A DNA stretch of 45,000 nt. Source: Butyribacter intestini (GTDB lineage: Bacteria; Bacillota; Clostridia; Lachnospirales; Lachnospiraceae). The notes beneath the pieces were generated by a model. The model searched no databases and had not been told where the DNA came from. It worked only from the letters and a program-made list of their open reading frames with translations. The stretch is taken from positions 398,437 to 443,436 of the forward strand of contig LLKB01000001.1 in the NCBI GenBank assembly GCA_001414325.1, written 5' to 3'. Shown here in pieces: positions 16,765-24,761 of this stretch. The position numbers were made by a program, and so were the translations under genes. How positions within the stretch are numbered: position 1 is the stretch's first letter; each line of letters opens with the position of its first letter.

Positions 16765-16793
16765 TTGACTTAATTTTTCAGATGTGATATAGT
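16765..16793 (+). promoter_or_regulatory. Promoter of the queuosine operon
   Basis: TTGACT (16765-16770), 17 nt, TATAGT (16788-16793). The preQ1 aptamer starts about 15 nt further on, so transcription begins just ahead of it. Confidence 0.85.
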
Positions 16794-16807
16794 AAGTTCT
16801 CGTATAA

Positions 16808-16850
16808 CAGACAGTTCATTAGTACCATCCTGTCTATAAATAAAACTAGG
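16808..16850 (+). ncRNA. preQ1-I riboswitch aptamer
   Basis: AGACAG (16809-16814) pairs with CTGTCT (16830-16835) around a TTC...ACCATC loop, and the A-rich tail ATAAATAAAACTAG follows. This is the preQ1 class I layout, in which the tail docks on the stem as a pseudoknot once the queuosine precursor preQ1 binds. It controls the synthesis genes of its own ligand. The terminator at 16989 has a left arm with the same AGACAG sequence, so the aptamer 3-prime arm CTGTCT could pair with either. Confidence 0.9.
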
Positions 16851-16988
16851 GCTGTATTTAATTAGATATTATTGGACTATTGCTCGCACAAATTTTATAT
16901 GAGCGGGTAGCGAAGTGGATTGCGAATATCCTTGACTTAGAGTGCAAAAGACCGATTTGTAAAAGCGGTCAGAAAATATAGTATCATT

Positions 16989-17019
16989 AAAGACAGACAG
17001 TTTTATGTCTGTCTTTTTT
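16989..17019 (+). terminator. Riboswitch-linked terminator before queD
   Basis: AAAGACAGAC pairs with GTCTGTCTTT, with six T's. It lies about 140 nt after the aptamer. The intervening stretch has a GACCG/CGGTC hairpin (16949-16969). Confidence 0.85.
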
Positions 17020-17055
17020 CATAATAAAAAATATTATTTTGCGAGAGGAGAAAAA

Positions 17056-17475
17056 ATGTATTATCTTACAGTAGAAAACAGTTTTGACTCAGCACATTTT
17101 TTACACGGCTACGATGGCAAATGTTCAAATCTGCACGGACACCGCTGGAGAGTAGTCGTAGATGTTGCCTGTGAGGAACTTATTGCCGAGGGGCAGCAGA
17201 GAGGAATGTGCGTTGATTTTGGTGATTTAAAGAAAGATGTAAAAGAAATTACAGATTTTTATGACCACGCATTTATTGTTGAGGAGGGAACTCTTAAGGA
17301 AAAAACAGTTGAAGCACTTAACGAAGAAAATTTCAGAATGATTTTTGTAAAATTTCGTCCGACAGCCGAAAACTTTTCAAAGTTCTTTTTTGAGGAAGTA
17401 AAAAAGAAAGGTTACAATGTAAGTAAAGTGTGCGTGTATGAGACACCAAATAATTGTGCCGCATATTCGGAATAA
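17056..17475 (+). CDS. queD: 6-carboxy-5,6,7,8-tetrahydropterin synthase
   Basis: QueD converts 7,8-dihydroneopterin triphosphate, the product of FolE, to 6-carboxytetrahydropterin. The 139-residue protein has zinc ligands H14, H27 and H29 (SAHFL and LHGHRW) and the catalytic C23. ATG 17056 sits behind GAGAGGAG; an in-frame ATG at 17005 lies within the terminator hairpin and cannot be the real start. It is the first gene of the preQ1-controlled operon. Confidence 0.97.
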   Translation: MYYLTVENSFDSAHFLHGYDGKCSNLHGHRWRVVVDVACEELIAEGQQRGMCVDFGDLKKDVKEITDFYDHAFIVEEGTLKEKTVEALNEENFRMIFVKFRPTAENFSKFFFEEVKKKGYNVSKVCVYETPNNCAAYSE

Positions 17476-17549
17476 ATTCAAAGGTTTACCGTTCATATCG
17501 CAGATGTGAACAGTAAAAACAGATAAGCATGGAAACAGGAGGACAAGCG

Positions 17550-18212
17550 ATGAGTTTTAAAGTCGTTGAGATTTTTGAGAGTATAAACGGTGAGGGCATG
17601 AGAGCTGGTGAACTCGCAGTATTTGTGCGTATGAAAGGCTGCAATCTCTCATGCAATTATTGTGATACGATGTGGGCAAATAAGCCTGATTGTGAATTTG
17701 CGGAGATGACAGCAGAGCAGATTGTTGACAGAGTAAAAAAATCAGGCATAAAAAATGTGACATTGACAGGCGGCGAGCCGCTTTTACAGAAAGATGCGGA
17801 CAAACTGCTTGAAGCATTTTCAAGTGAAAAGGATATAAGAGTTGAGATTGAGACAAATGGAAGTATTGATTTAAAGCCGTTTCTTAAATTTGAAAATGTA
17901 AGTTTTACAATGGATTATAAACTTCCTGAGAGTGACATGGAAAAATATATGAATACAGATAATTTCAAAATTCTCAGAAAGAAGGATACTTTAAAATTTG
18001 TTGCATCTTCTGTAAATGATTTAAAGAAAGCAAAAGAAATTATTGAGAAATATGAACTGATAGGAAAAGTAAATATAATATTCAGTCCGGTTTTCGGAAA
18101 GATAGAATTGACGGACATAGTTGATTTTCTGAAAGACAATAAACTTAATGATGTGCGTATGCAGCTTCAGATGCATAAGTTTATATGGGACCCGGAAGAG
18201 AGGGGAGTATGA
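17550..18212 (+). CDS. queE: 7-carboxy-7-deazaguanine synthase
   Basis: QueE is a small radical SAM enzyme that contracts the pterin ring to CDG. Its 220 residues begin [14 protein letters not shown], with the cluster cysteines C31, C35 and C38 (CNLSCNYC) and the substrate-binding [10 protein letters not shown] near residue 72. I start at ATG 17550, 7 nt after CAGGAGG; the ATG at 17529 lies ahead of that site. The stop at 18212 is 11 nt before folE. Confidence 0.96.
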   Translation: MSFKVVEIFESINGEGMRAGELAVFVRMKGCNLSCNYCDTMWANKPDCEFAEMTAEQIVDRVKKSGIKNVTLTGGEPLLQKDADKLLEAFSSEKDIRVEIETNGSIDLKPFLKFENVSFTMDYKLPESDMEKYMNTDNFKILRKKDTLKFVASSVNDLKKAKEIIEKYELIGKVNIIFSPVFGKIELTDIVDFLKDNKLNDVRMQLQMHKFIWDPEERGV

Positions 18213-18223
18213 AAGGAGGAAAC

Positions 18224-18793
18224 ATGATAGACACGGATGCGATTAAGGAGCATATCAGGGGGATTCTTGTGGCTCTCGGTGATGACCCTGACAGAGAGGG
18301 GTTAAAGGAAACGCCTGACAGAGTGGCAAGAATGTATGAGGAAGTCTTTGAGGGCATGAATTATACAAATCATGAGATTGCCAAGATGTTTAATAAAACA
18401 TTTAATGAAGATGCGGGTACGGCAAAGGGCAGTGATGATATGGTTATAGTGAGAGATATAGATATATTCAGTTATTGCGAACATCATCTTGCACTTATGT
18501 ATGATATGAAAGTGACGGTTGCATATCTTCCTAAAGGAAAAGTTATCGGTCTTAGCAAGATTGCAAGGATTGCTGATATGGTCGGAAAGAGATTGCAGCT
18601 TCAGGAGAGAATAGGTTCAGATATAGCTGAGATTTTAAAAGAAATCTTAGATACTGAGGATGTAGCAGTTATAATAGAGGGAACACATAGCTGTATGACT
18701 GCAAGAGGAATAAAGAAAAATCAGGCAACAACAAAGACTTATAATCTTAGCGGCAGATTTAAAGATGATGTGTGTCTTAATATGAGATTATAG
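18224..18793 (+). CDS. folE: GTP cyclohydrolase I
   Basis: FolE opens GTP to 7,8-dihydroneopterin triphosphate and so feeds both folate and queuosine synthesis. The 189-residue protein carries the zinc and active-site blocks [11 protein letters not shown] and [20 protein letters not shown] is 4 nt before ATG 18224; upstream in-frame ATGs at 18185 and 18209 lie before or on it. The position inside a que operon, and the preQ1 riboswitch ahead of it, suggest that this copy serves queuosine rather than folate. Confidence 0.96.
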   Translation: MIDTDAIKEHIRGILVALGDDPDREGLKETPDRVARMYEEVFEGMNYTNHEIAKMFNKTFNEDAGTAKGSDDMVIVRDIDIFSYCEHHLALMYDMKVTVAYLPKGKVIGLSKIARIADMVGKRLQLQERIGSDIAEILKEILDTEDVAVIIEGTHSCMTARGIKKNQATTKTYNLSGRFKDDVCLNMRL

Positions 18794-18795
18794 TC

Positions 18796-18824
18796 TGAAA
18801 AAACCATATGCGCAAGTTTTTTCA
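18796..18824 (+). repeat. Post-stop hairpin after folE
   Basis: TGAAAAAAC pairs with GTTTTTTCA (9 bp) 2 nt after the folE stop, beginning with ATAGTCTGAAAA as after parA. The 201-nt gap to queC also holds two copies of AAAAATTATATATGTAA (18929 and 18945) and no ORF. Confidence 0.5.
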
Positions 18825-18994
18825 AATTTGAAAATTGCAAAGGATATACACGCCAGTTTTTCAATTACTTAGTGTATATATAGTGTTATTTTGTAACAAA
18901 ATGCTCAGAAAAGAGAATGTCAGAAAAATTATATATGTAAAAATTATATATGTAAGTTTTTAGATGCAAAATTTATTACAACAGGAGGATTTCA

Positions 18995-19678
18995 ATGAAA
19001 GCATTAGTTTTATTTAGCGGTGGTGTTGATTCAACAACCTGTCTCGGAATGGCAATCGACAAATATGGCAAGGATAATGTTATTGCATTGTCTATATTGT
19101 ATGGACAGAAACATACAAAGGAGATTGAGGCATCAAACAAGATTGTGGAATATTACGGAGTTGAGCATATATCACTCGACCTTGAAAAGATATTTGAGTA
19201 TAGTGACTGCTCACTTTTATCACATTCAGATGTGGACATACCAAAAGAGTCGTATGCAAAACAGCTTGAAAAGACGGACGGAAAGCCGGTGTCAACATAT
19301 GTGCCTTTTAGAAACGGACTATTTTTGTCAACGGCGGCAAGCATCGCATTATCAAAGGATTGCGGAGTTATTTATTATGGTGCTCATGCTGATGATGCAG
19401 CAGGCAACGCATATCCTGACTGCTCAGAAAGTTTTAATAATGCCATAAATGATGCTATTTATATAGGAAGCGGAAACCAGCTTAGAGTTGAAGCTCCCTT
19501 TGTAAAGCTGACAAAAGCGGAAGTTGTAAAGATAGGACTCGAACTTAAAGTGCCATACAAATATACATGGAGCTGCTATGAGGGCGGAGACAAGCCTTGC
19601 GGAGTATGCGGAACCTGTATAGACAGGGCAGAAGCTTTCAGGCTTAACGGAGTGAAAGACCCGGCATTGGAAAATTAA
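18995..19678 (+). CDS. queC: 7-cyano-7-deazaguanine synthase
   Basis: QueC converts CDG to preQ0 with ATP and ammonia. The PP-loop SGGVDSTT is at residues 8-15, and the zinc site is C194, C202, C205 and C208 ([15 protein letters not shown]). The 227-residue length is typical. AGGAGGATTTCA precedes ATG 18995. The 201-nt gap after folE suggests that queC-queF may have a second promoter. Confidence 0.97.
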   Translation: MKALVLFSGGVDSTTCLGMAIDKYGKDNVIALSILYGQKHTKEIEASNKIVEYYGVEHISLDLEKIFEYSDCSLLSHSDVDIPKESYAKQLEKTDGKPVSTYVPFRNGLFLSTAASIALSKDCGVIYYGAHADDAAGNAYPDCSESFNNAINDAIYIGSGNQLRVEAPFVKLTKAEVVKIGLELKVPYKYTWSCYEGGDKPCGVCGTCIDRAEAFRLNGVKDPALEN

Positions 19679-19695
19679 AAAATGGAGGATTGGAA

Positions 19696-20181
19696 ATGAG
19701 TACAAGAGAACAGGAAGAAAGTATTACACTTTTGGGAAATCAGGGAACTAAATATCCGGATGATTATGCTCCGGAGGTTCTAGAGTCGTTTGAAAACAAG
19801 CATCCGGGAAATGATTATTATGTTAAATTTAACTGCTCGGAGTTTACCAGTCTTTGTCCGATTACGGGACAGCCTGATTTCGCAAAGATTAAGATTGCAT
19901 ATATACCTGACAAGAGAATGGTTGAGAGCAAATCGCTTAAGCTTTATCTTTTCAGTTTTAGAAATCACGGGGATTTCCATGAGGATTGTATGAATATCAT
20001 TATGAAAGATTTAATAAAACTTATGCAGCCAAAATATATCGAAGTGATGGGTGAATTTACACCGCGTGGAGGAATTGCGATAGACCCATATTGTAACTAT
20101 GGAATGCCTGGTACAAAATGGGAGAAGCTTGCAGAGGACAGATTGTTTAATCATGATATGAACGCAGGCAGCAGAATTTAA
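19696..20181 (+). CDS. queF: NADPH-dependent 7-cyano-7-deazaguanine reductase
   Basis: QueF reduces the nitrile of preQ0 to preQ1, the ligand sensed by the riboswitch ahead of queD. This is the short, type I (YkvM) form of 161 residues. The catalytic cysteine is C54 in [13 protein letters not shown] with the general acid D61, and the NADPH-binding QueF motif is ESKSLKLY near residue 78. ATG 19696 lies behind GGAGG; the upstream TTG at 19690 is a weaker option. It completes the GTP-to-preQ1 set in one cluster. Confidence 0.97.
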   Translation: MSTREQEESITLLGNQGTKYPDDYAPEVLESFENKHPGNDYYVKFNCSEFTSLCPITGQPDFAKIKIAYIPDKRMVESKSLKLYLFSFRNHGDFHEDCMNIIMKDLIKLMQPKYIEVMGEFTPRGGIAIDPYCNYGMPGTKWEKLAEDRLFNHDMNAGSRI

Positions 20182-20190
20182 TAAATAAAA

Positions 20191-20204
20191 GGCTGAACTG
20201 TTAC
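20191..20204. repeat. Single end of MITE family C
   Basis: GGCTGAACTGTTAC is identical to the right end of the copy at 34617-34799. No left partner is seen nearby, so it is a remnant. It lies 10 nt after the queF stop. Confidence 0.45.
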
Positions 20205-20235
20205 ATCAAGGGAATGTCCGCTTGAAAAAAAGTAC

Positions 20236-20264
20236 TTCACAAACAGCAAAAAGAGTGGTATAAT
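20236..20264 (+). promoter_or_regulatory. tRNA-Pro promoter
   Basis: TTCACA, 17 nt, TATAAT. It ends 42 nt before the mature tRNA. Confidence 0.7.
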
Positions 20265-20306
20265 ATCTATTGTTGTTTGTGAGGTAAGATTGATAAACAG
20301 TTATGA

Positions 20307-20380
20307 CGGTGTGTGGCTCAGCTTGGTAGAGCGTTGCGTTCGGGACGCAAAGGTCGCAGGTTCAAATCCTGTCACACCGA
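20307..20380 (+). tRNA. tRNA-Pro (CGG)
   Basis: A 74-nt cloverleaf: acceptor CGGTGTG/CACACCG with discriminator A, D arm GCTC/GAGC, anticodon stem TTGCG/CGCAA with loop TTCGGGA (anticodon CGG), and T arm GCAGG/CCTGT with TTCAAAT. The 3-prime CCA is not encoded. It is a lone tRNA gene. Confidence 0.97.
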
Positions 20381-20497
20381 CTATTGACCGGGTGAAAGTA
20401 AGTTAAAAGCCGTGGTGAGAAATATTTTCTAAATAAAAGTTAAAATATACTTGTTTTTGGAAAGAGCAGATAAAAATAGATATAGTTTATAATATGT

Positions 20498-20538
20498 CCC
20501 TTATATTTCAAAGTTGAGATATGAGGGTATTTTTATTA
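20498..20538 (+). terminator. Terminator after tRNA-Pro
   Basis: CCCTTATATTTC pairs with GAGATATGAGGG (G-U pairs tolerated), followed by TATTTTTATT. Confidence 0.75.
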
Positions 20539-20570
20539 TTGTTAATTTACAGACTTGTAAATAAAAAGAT

Positions 20571-20783
20571 TAGATAATTGCGAAACTAACTATATGTTGT
20601 GTCAATTGCACAGATATAACAAATAATATCGTCGGCACGCTTTCGCTATGTTGTCGTTCGTAGCAGTACATAAATCAGCAAAAAACGCTGATTAAGTGCT
20701 GACGACGACAAAAATGCCGACTAACACTATTTGTTATATCTGCGCAATTTAATCAAGATTTATGATAGTTTCGCAATTACCTA
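20571..20783. mobile_element. MITE family A, long copy 2
   Basis: A 213-bp element with ends TAGATAATTGCGAAACTA and TAGTTTCGCAATTACCTA. It carries the same inner TTGCACAGATATAAC element as the copy at 4268-4481, so the composite itself has been copied. It abuts the ribosome site of the next gene, as copy 1 does with nudC. Confidence 0.85.
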
Positions 20784-20812
20784 ATAAAAAGATAAAAGAC
20801 AGGAGAGAAAAA

Positions 20813-21307
20813 TTGACTGAAAATGTAAAATTATATCAGGCAGCAGAAAGTGATATAGAAGAAATAACAGGTCTTTATGAGCAGGCAAAAGGCTCAAAGT
20901 TCTGCACATGGGATGAGCATTATCCAAATACGGAGATAGCACGGGGAGACTTAGAAAGAGATGCATTGTTCTGCATGAAAACAGAAACGGGAGAAATAGT
21001 CGGAGCTATATCAATAGACGATGACAAAGAAGTAGAAAATCTAAAATGTTGGAGTAAAACATTAAAACCGTCAGTAGAAATAGCCAGACTTGTAGTAAAA
21101 ACAGAGTGGCAGAATAAAAAGATAGCACCGAAGATGTTAAAAGAACTCCTGAAAATAATAGCGGACAGAGGGATAAAAGGTGCTCATTACCTCGTAGACA
21201 AAAATCACAAAAAAGCACTTGCCGCCTACAAAAGTCTAAACTTTATAAAAGTCGGAGAAAGCACGCTCTATGATGGAAACTGGTGGTGTTATGAGAGAGA
21301 AATATAA
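20813..21307 (+). CDS. GNAT-family N-acetyltransferase
   Basis: A 164-residue GNAT fold protein that would transfer an acetyl group from acetyl-CoA to an unknown amine. EIARLVVKTEWQNKKIAPKM gives strand beta-4 and the acetyl-CoA pyrophosphate loop (Q/R-x-x-G/A form, here QNKKIA), and YKSLNFIKVGE is the usual C-terminal helix and strand. The likely start is TTG 20813 with AGGAGAG upstream. The in-frame ATG at 20762 lies inside the MITE and would add 17 unrelated residues. Substrate unknown. Confidence 0.85.
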   Translation: MTENVKLYQAAESDIEEITGLYEQAKGSKFCTWDEHYPNTEIARGDLERDALFCMKTETGEIVGAISIDDDKEVENLKCWSKTLKPSVEIARLVVKTEWQNKKIAPKMLKELLKIIADRGIKGAHYLVDKNHKKALAAYKSLNFIKVGESTLYDGNWWCYEREI

Positions 21308-21364
21308 ATAACATATTATAAAATACAATATTATTAATAAAAATTGATATATTTACAATAGTCA

Positions 21365-21508
21365 GCCAAGAATATGTTTATAATTCTGATTGAAGGGCGT
21401 TAGAAATGCATCGGTATTTAGCGGTCGTATTGTGACCGCTTATGTACCGTTATGCAGTTCTCCGAGCGAAAGCGTCCCTGAACATAAAATTATAAACATA
21501 TTCTTGGC
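21365..21508. repeat. Structured repeat with covarying stems, copy 1
   Basis: An outer stem of 21 perfect base pairs (21365-21385 with 21488-21508) closes a core. The core has GGGCGTT, a long hairpin (AGAA/TTCT, TGCAT/ATGCA, CGGTA/TACCG, AGCGGTC/GACCGCT) with loop GTATTGT, then TCCGA, a GC-GAAA-GC mini-hairpin and GTCCC. The copy at 29532-29676 keeps the core letters and the loop while its stems differ in sequence but still pair. It follows the GNAT gene, and may also end its transcript. Confidence 0.75.
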
Positions 21509-21532
21509 GTCAGTTGTCAGTATAAAAACCTA

Positions 21533-21561
21533 TTGATAAATTTTTATCATGGTGTTATACT
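21533..21561 (+). promoter_or_regulatory. Promoter of the hydrogenase-maturation unit
   Basis: TTGATA (21533-21538), 17 nt, TATACT (21556-21561). The +1 should fall near 21568, at the start of a 190-nt leader. Confidence 0.75.
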
Positions 21562-21565
21562 GTTC

Positions 21566-21756
21566 AAGGCTCTGAAACGAAAGGTTAGTCCTGACGCAAA
21601 GGCATGAAAAATAAATTATAGATTGTAAAGTAAAAGTGGCATATACATCACTGTTTGGACTTATTGTGGTATTACCGGTATATTTAAGATTGAAAATATT
21701 TATCGAAAATAATTGTCGAATGGTTATATCATGCTGAATTTACTGTGTTTATAAAT
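21566..21756 (+). promoter_or_regulatory. Long untranslated leader, candidate riboswitch
   Basis: Between promoter and terminator lie about 190 nt without an ORF. The first 40 nt contain GAAACGAAAGG and CTGACGCAAAGGC; later GTGGTATTACCGG appears. GACGCAAAG and TTACCG recall parts of the c-di-GMP-I (GEMM) aptamer, but the P2 hairpin of that class cannot be drawn convincingly. The promoter-leader-terminator-gene order is that of a transcriptional riboswitch. The class is unassigned. Confidence 0.35.
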
Positions 21757-21790
21757 AAAAAGTCATGTCTTACCGGGATATGGCTTTTTT
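21757..21790 (+). terminator. Terminator in the leader of the hydG unit
   Basis: AAAAAGTCATGTC pairs with GATATGGCTTTTT (two G-U pairs) around TTACCGG, ending in six T's. It lies 26 nt before the first gene, so it must be relieved for expression. Confidence 0.85.
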
Positions 21791-21815
21791 AAATTTAGAA
21801 AGAGTGGTATTATTT

Positions 21816-22061
21816 ATGGAAACCAGGATAGCGATACTTGGAATAATCGTTGAAAATATGGACAGTGTTTCTGAGGTAAACGAACTTTTACATGAGTACA
21901 ATAAGTATATTATCGGGAGGATGGGAATGCCTTACCGTGAAAAAAATGTGTCGGTGATAAGTATTGTCATGGATGCACCAAACAATGTGATAAGTGCGGT
22001 TTCAGGAAAACTCGGAATGTTAGACGGTGTCAGTGCCAAAGCGGTTTATTCCAAAAAATAA
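21816..22061 (+). CDS. TM1266-type iron-only hydrogenase system regulator
   Basis: An 81-residue protein that starts METRIAILGIIVENMDSVSEVN and ends with GKLGMLDGVSAKAVYSKK. It matches the small ferredoxin-like (ACT/NikR-like) proteins of the TM1266 group, which are found next to [FeFe]-hydrogenase maturation genes. I choose ATG 21816; an in-frame ATG at 21765 lies inside the terminator stem. The ribosome site (AAGAGTGG) is weak. It precedes hydG by 14 nt. Confidence 0.85.
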   Translation: METRIAILGIIVENMDSVSEVNELLHEYNKYIIGRMGMPYREKNVSVISIVMDAPNNVISAVSGKLGMLDGVSAKAVYSKK

Positions 22062-22075
22062 AAGGAGAAAAAAAC

Positions 22076-23494
22076 ATGAGTTACAATCCAAAATCAATGC
22101 ACGCAGAGGAATTTATAGACGATGCGGAAATATTAGAATGTATAGACTATGCAAAGAAAAACAAGAGCAATAGGGAAGTTGTAGATGCGATTCTTGAAAA
22201 GGCAAAACTCGCAAAGGGAATTTCCCACAAAGAGGCTGCAGTCCTTATGGAGTGTGATATACCTGAGTGCAATGAGCAGATGAAACAGATAGCCATTGAT
22301 ATTAAAGAAAAGTTTTATGGCAGAAGAATAGTTATGTTTGCACCGCTTTATCTCTCAAACTATTGTGTAAACGGATGTGTATATTGTCCTTATCATGCTA
22401 AAAATAAGCATATTGCGAGAAAGAAACTTACACAGGAAGAAATAAGAAAAGAAGTTATAGCATTGCAGGATATGGGACATAAGCGTCTTGCACTTGAAGC
22501 AGGAGAAGATCCGGTCAACAATCCTCTGGAATATATCCTTGAAAGTATCAAGACAATTTACAGTATCAAGCATAAGAATGGTGCAATCCGCCGTGTAAAT
22601 GTAAATATTGCGGCCACAACGGTTGAGGATTACGCAAAACTTAAAGAAGCAGGAATAGGAACATATATATTATTCCAGGAAACTTACAATAAAAAGGCTT
22701 ATGAAGAACTTCATCCTACAGGTCCAAAACACAATTACGCATATCATACGGAAGCAATGGATAGAGCAATGGAGGGTGGAATTGATGATGTAGGTCTTGG
22801 AGTATTGTTTGGTCTTGAGACATATCTCTATGAACTTGTCGGAATAATCATGCACGCAGAGCATCTCGAAGCTGTTCATGGTGTAGGACCGCATACAATA
22901 AGCGTCCCAAGAATATGTCCTGCAGATGATATTGATACGGCAGATTTTTCAAATGCTGTTCCTGATGATATATTTGAAAAGATAGTTTCCGTTATAAGAA
23001 TTGCAGTTCCTTATACGGGAATGATAGTATCTACAAGAGAGTCACAGAAAACAAGAGAAAAAGTTTTACACCTCGGTATTTCACAGATAAGCGGTGGTTC
23101 ACGCACAAGCGTAGGCGGATATGTTGAACCTGTCAGAGATGAGACAACATCGCAGTTTGATGTAAGCGATACCCGTTCACTTGACGAGGTAGTAAACTGG
23201 CTTATCGGACTTGGTTATATTCCAAGTTTCTGTACGGCTTGTTATAGGGCAGGAAGAACAGGAGACAGATTTATGTCTCTGTTAAAGAGCGGTCAGATAG
23301 TAAACTGTTGTCAGCCAAATGCACTTATGACACTCAAGGAATATCTTGAAGATTATGCTTCAGAAGATACAAAGAAAAAGGGTGAGGCACTTATTGCCGA
23401 GGAGATACTCAAAGTTCCAAACGAAAATGTAAGAAATAAAGCTATGGAATATCTCAAAGAATTACATGATGGTAAGAGAGATTTCAGATTTTAA
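22076..23494 (+). CDS. hydG: [FeFe]-hydrogenase H-cluster maturase HydG
   Basis: HydG is a radical SAM tyrosine lyase that makes the CO and CN ligands of the hydrogenase H-cluster from tyrosine. The 472-residue protein has the SAM cluster C97, C101 and C104 in NYCVNGCVYC, conserved LEAGEDPVNNP and GVGPHTISVPRI blocks, and the C-terminal auxiliary cluster FCTACYRAGRTG with NCCQPNAL, which distinguishes HydG from ThiH. RBS AAAGGAG precedes ATG 22076. HydE, HydF and the hydrogenase itself are not in the window, so the maturation genes are split. Confidence 0.97.
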   Translation: MSYNPKSMHAEEFIDDAEILECIDYAKKNKSNREVVDAILEKAKLAKGISHKEAAVLMECDIPECNEQMKQIAIDIKEKFYGRRIVMFAPLYLSNYCVNGCVYCPYHAKNKHIARKKLTQEEIRKEVIALQDMGHKRLALEAGEDPVNNPLEYILESIKTIYSIKHKNGAIRRVNVNIAATTVEDYAKLKEAGIGTYILFQETYNKKAYEELHPTGPKHNYAYHTEAMDRAMEGGIDDVGLGVLFGLETYLYELVGIIMHAEHLEAVHGVGPHTISVPRICPADDIDTADFSNAVPDDIFEKIVSVIRIAVPYTGMIVSTRESQKTREKVLHLGISQISGGSRTSVGGYVEPVRDETTSQFDVSDTRSLDEVVNWLIGLGYIPSFCTACYRAGRTGDRFMSLLKSGQIVNCCQPNALMTLKEYLEDYASEDTKKKGEALIAEEILKVPNENVRNKAMEYLKELHDGKRDFRF

Positions 23495-23654
23495 AACTAT
23501 CAGGCATTTTTCTATAATATGATTTGAAAGCAATTAGTGTTATTGGCGGGTTGTGAAGCAAATTGACAATATTCGTCTGGCTTATATCAGAATTTGAGAG
23601 CATATTATTTTGATAAATCAGAAATGCAGATATTCGGGGAAAAACGGATAAATG

Positions 23655-23692
23655 AAAATAAGAGGTGTGGCAGATGCCATACCTCTTATTTT
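23655..23692. terminator. Bidirectional terminator between hydG and the chemoreceptor gene
   Basis: AAAATAAGAGGT pairs with ACCTCTTATTTT, with an inner TGGCA/TGCCA helix. A and T tracts are on both sides, between convergent genes. Confidence 0.9.
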
Positions 23693-23767
23693 ACAAGGAA
23701 ACACATGAAAAATAAAAAACAAAAAAACAAATTATGTCAAACTCCAAAGGAGTTAAAAGCAATATAA

Positions 23768-24553
23768 TTATTCTTCTTCAAATAATGAAGCAAGTTTTTC
23801 TATAGTTGAAGTAATTTCAACAACAGATTTTTCAATGTCACTATATATAGTTGCGGATTGAGAAGAAAGATCTCCCATACTCTTTGCAACTACTGCAAAA
23901 CCAACACCGGCTTCACCGCTTCTCGCAGCTTCAATAGATGCGTTGAGCGAGAGCATCTTTTGCTTATTGGCAATAGAGTTAAGCGAACGTGTATTAGTAT
24001 TAATCTTCTGAATAACATCAGTTGCGTGTTTAATCTCTTCGCTGAGTGTACTCAGTTTACCACCGTTTGTATTCTTGAAATATTCAAGATTTACAACATG
24101 GTTTACAATCTGTTTTAAAAGTTCACAAGAAGAGTGAATCTGTTCTTCAGTTCTGATAGGAACCTTGCGAAGAGCCGTGATATATGAATCAGGATTTATG
24201 CCAAGTTCTACAGCTTTTTTTCTGAATTCTTCTTCATCAGGAGGAGAAGGAAGAACCTGTCCTCCTATAACAGAACCTACTTTCTCATCACCGACCATAA
24301 TATCTATAGAGAAATCCATAAGACCTGAATGGCAGAAATATGTACCATGATTTTCATTGTCGCATTTAATGCAGCGTTTATTGCCAAGTTCAGAGCCTCT
24401 TGTGTATTTCATACAAAAATCGGTGAAATTGCTCCCCTCCGTAATATATTCACCATCATTATCAACCGCAATAGCTGCAAGACCGGTAGCATTTGAAAAG
24501 CTGTCTTGAATGTCCTGCAATTTTTGTAAGTCCATAAAATCTCTTATGTTCAT
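23768..24553 (-). CDS. Soluble PocR-domain chemoreceptor
   Basis: A 261-residue protein with an N-terminal PocR sensory domain (about residues 8-155) and a short methyl-accepting chemotaxis signalling tip (about 170-261). The PocR part has the cysteine set FCMKYTRGSELGNKRCIKC and a following CHSGLMDF, typical of this small-molecule sensor. The tip shows NKQKMLSLNASIEAARSGEA and GFAVVAKSMGDLS, the CheA/CheW contact hairpin. There are no membrane segments, so it senses a cytoplasmic signal. The signalling module is far shorter than in standard receptors (about 80 instead of 250 residues). RBS GGAGGCTTT precedes the start. CheD lies 9 kb away. Confidence 0.88.
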   Translation of the reverse strand: MNIRDFMDLQKLQDIQDSFSNATGLAAIAVDNDGEYITEGSNFTDFCMKYTRGSELGNKRCIKCDNENHGTYFCHSGLMDFSIDIMVGDEKVGSVIGGQVLPSPPDEEEFRKKAVELGINPDSYITALRKVPIRTEEQIHSSCELLKQIVNHVVNLEYFKNTNGGKLSTLSEEIKHATDVIQKINTNTRSLNSIANKQKMLSLNASIEAARSGEAGVGFAVVAKSMGDLSSQSATIYSDIEKSVVEITSTIEKLASLFEEE

Positions 24554-24761
24554 AAAGCCTCCAATCTTTATTTAGCATATTAGTTAAATAAACATATCTA
24601 TAAATTTTTTCATAATAGTATTTATAAACTGTATTTTAAAATCATCCAAAAGAAAATGAACAAAAATAACATTAAAAAACAAAAATATAAATAAATTTAT
24701 ACATATTATATAACAAAATGAATAAAAAATCAATTATAAATATGTCATTTATGAGCAAATA
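24554..24761. other. AT-rich intergenic stretch
   Basis: Very AT-rich DNA upstream of the chemoreceptor gene. I see no ORF, repeat or promoter good enough to name. Confidence 0.5.

Noticed and set aside
17005-17055. Upstream start of queD
   Set aside because: The ATG lies inside the terminator hairpin; GAGAGGAG points to 17056.
18926-18962. Direct repeat AAAAATTATATATGTAA before queC as an operator
   Set aside because: It is low-complexity AT sequence, and two adjacent copies are not enough evidence.
21566-21700. Firm call of a c-di-GMP-I riboswitch
   Set aside because: GACGCAAAG and TTACCG are suggestive, but the P2 hairpin and the tetraloop receptor cannot be placed.
21765-21815. Upstream start of the TM1266-like gene
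   Set aside because: It lies in the terminator stem of the leader.
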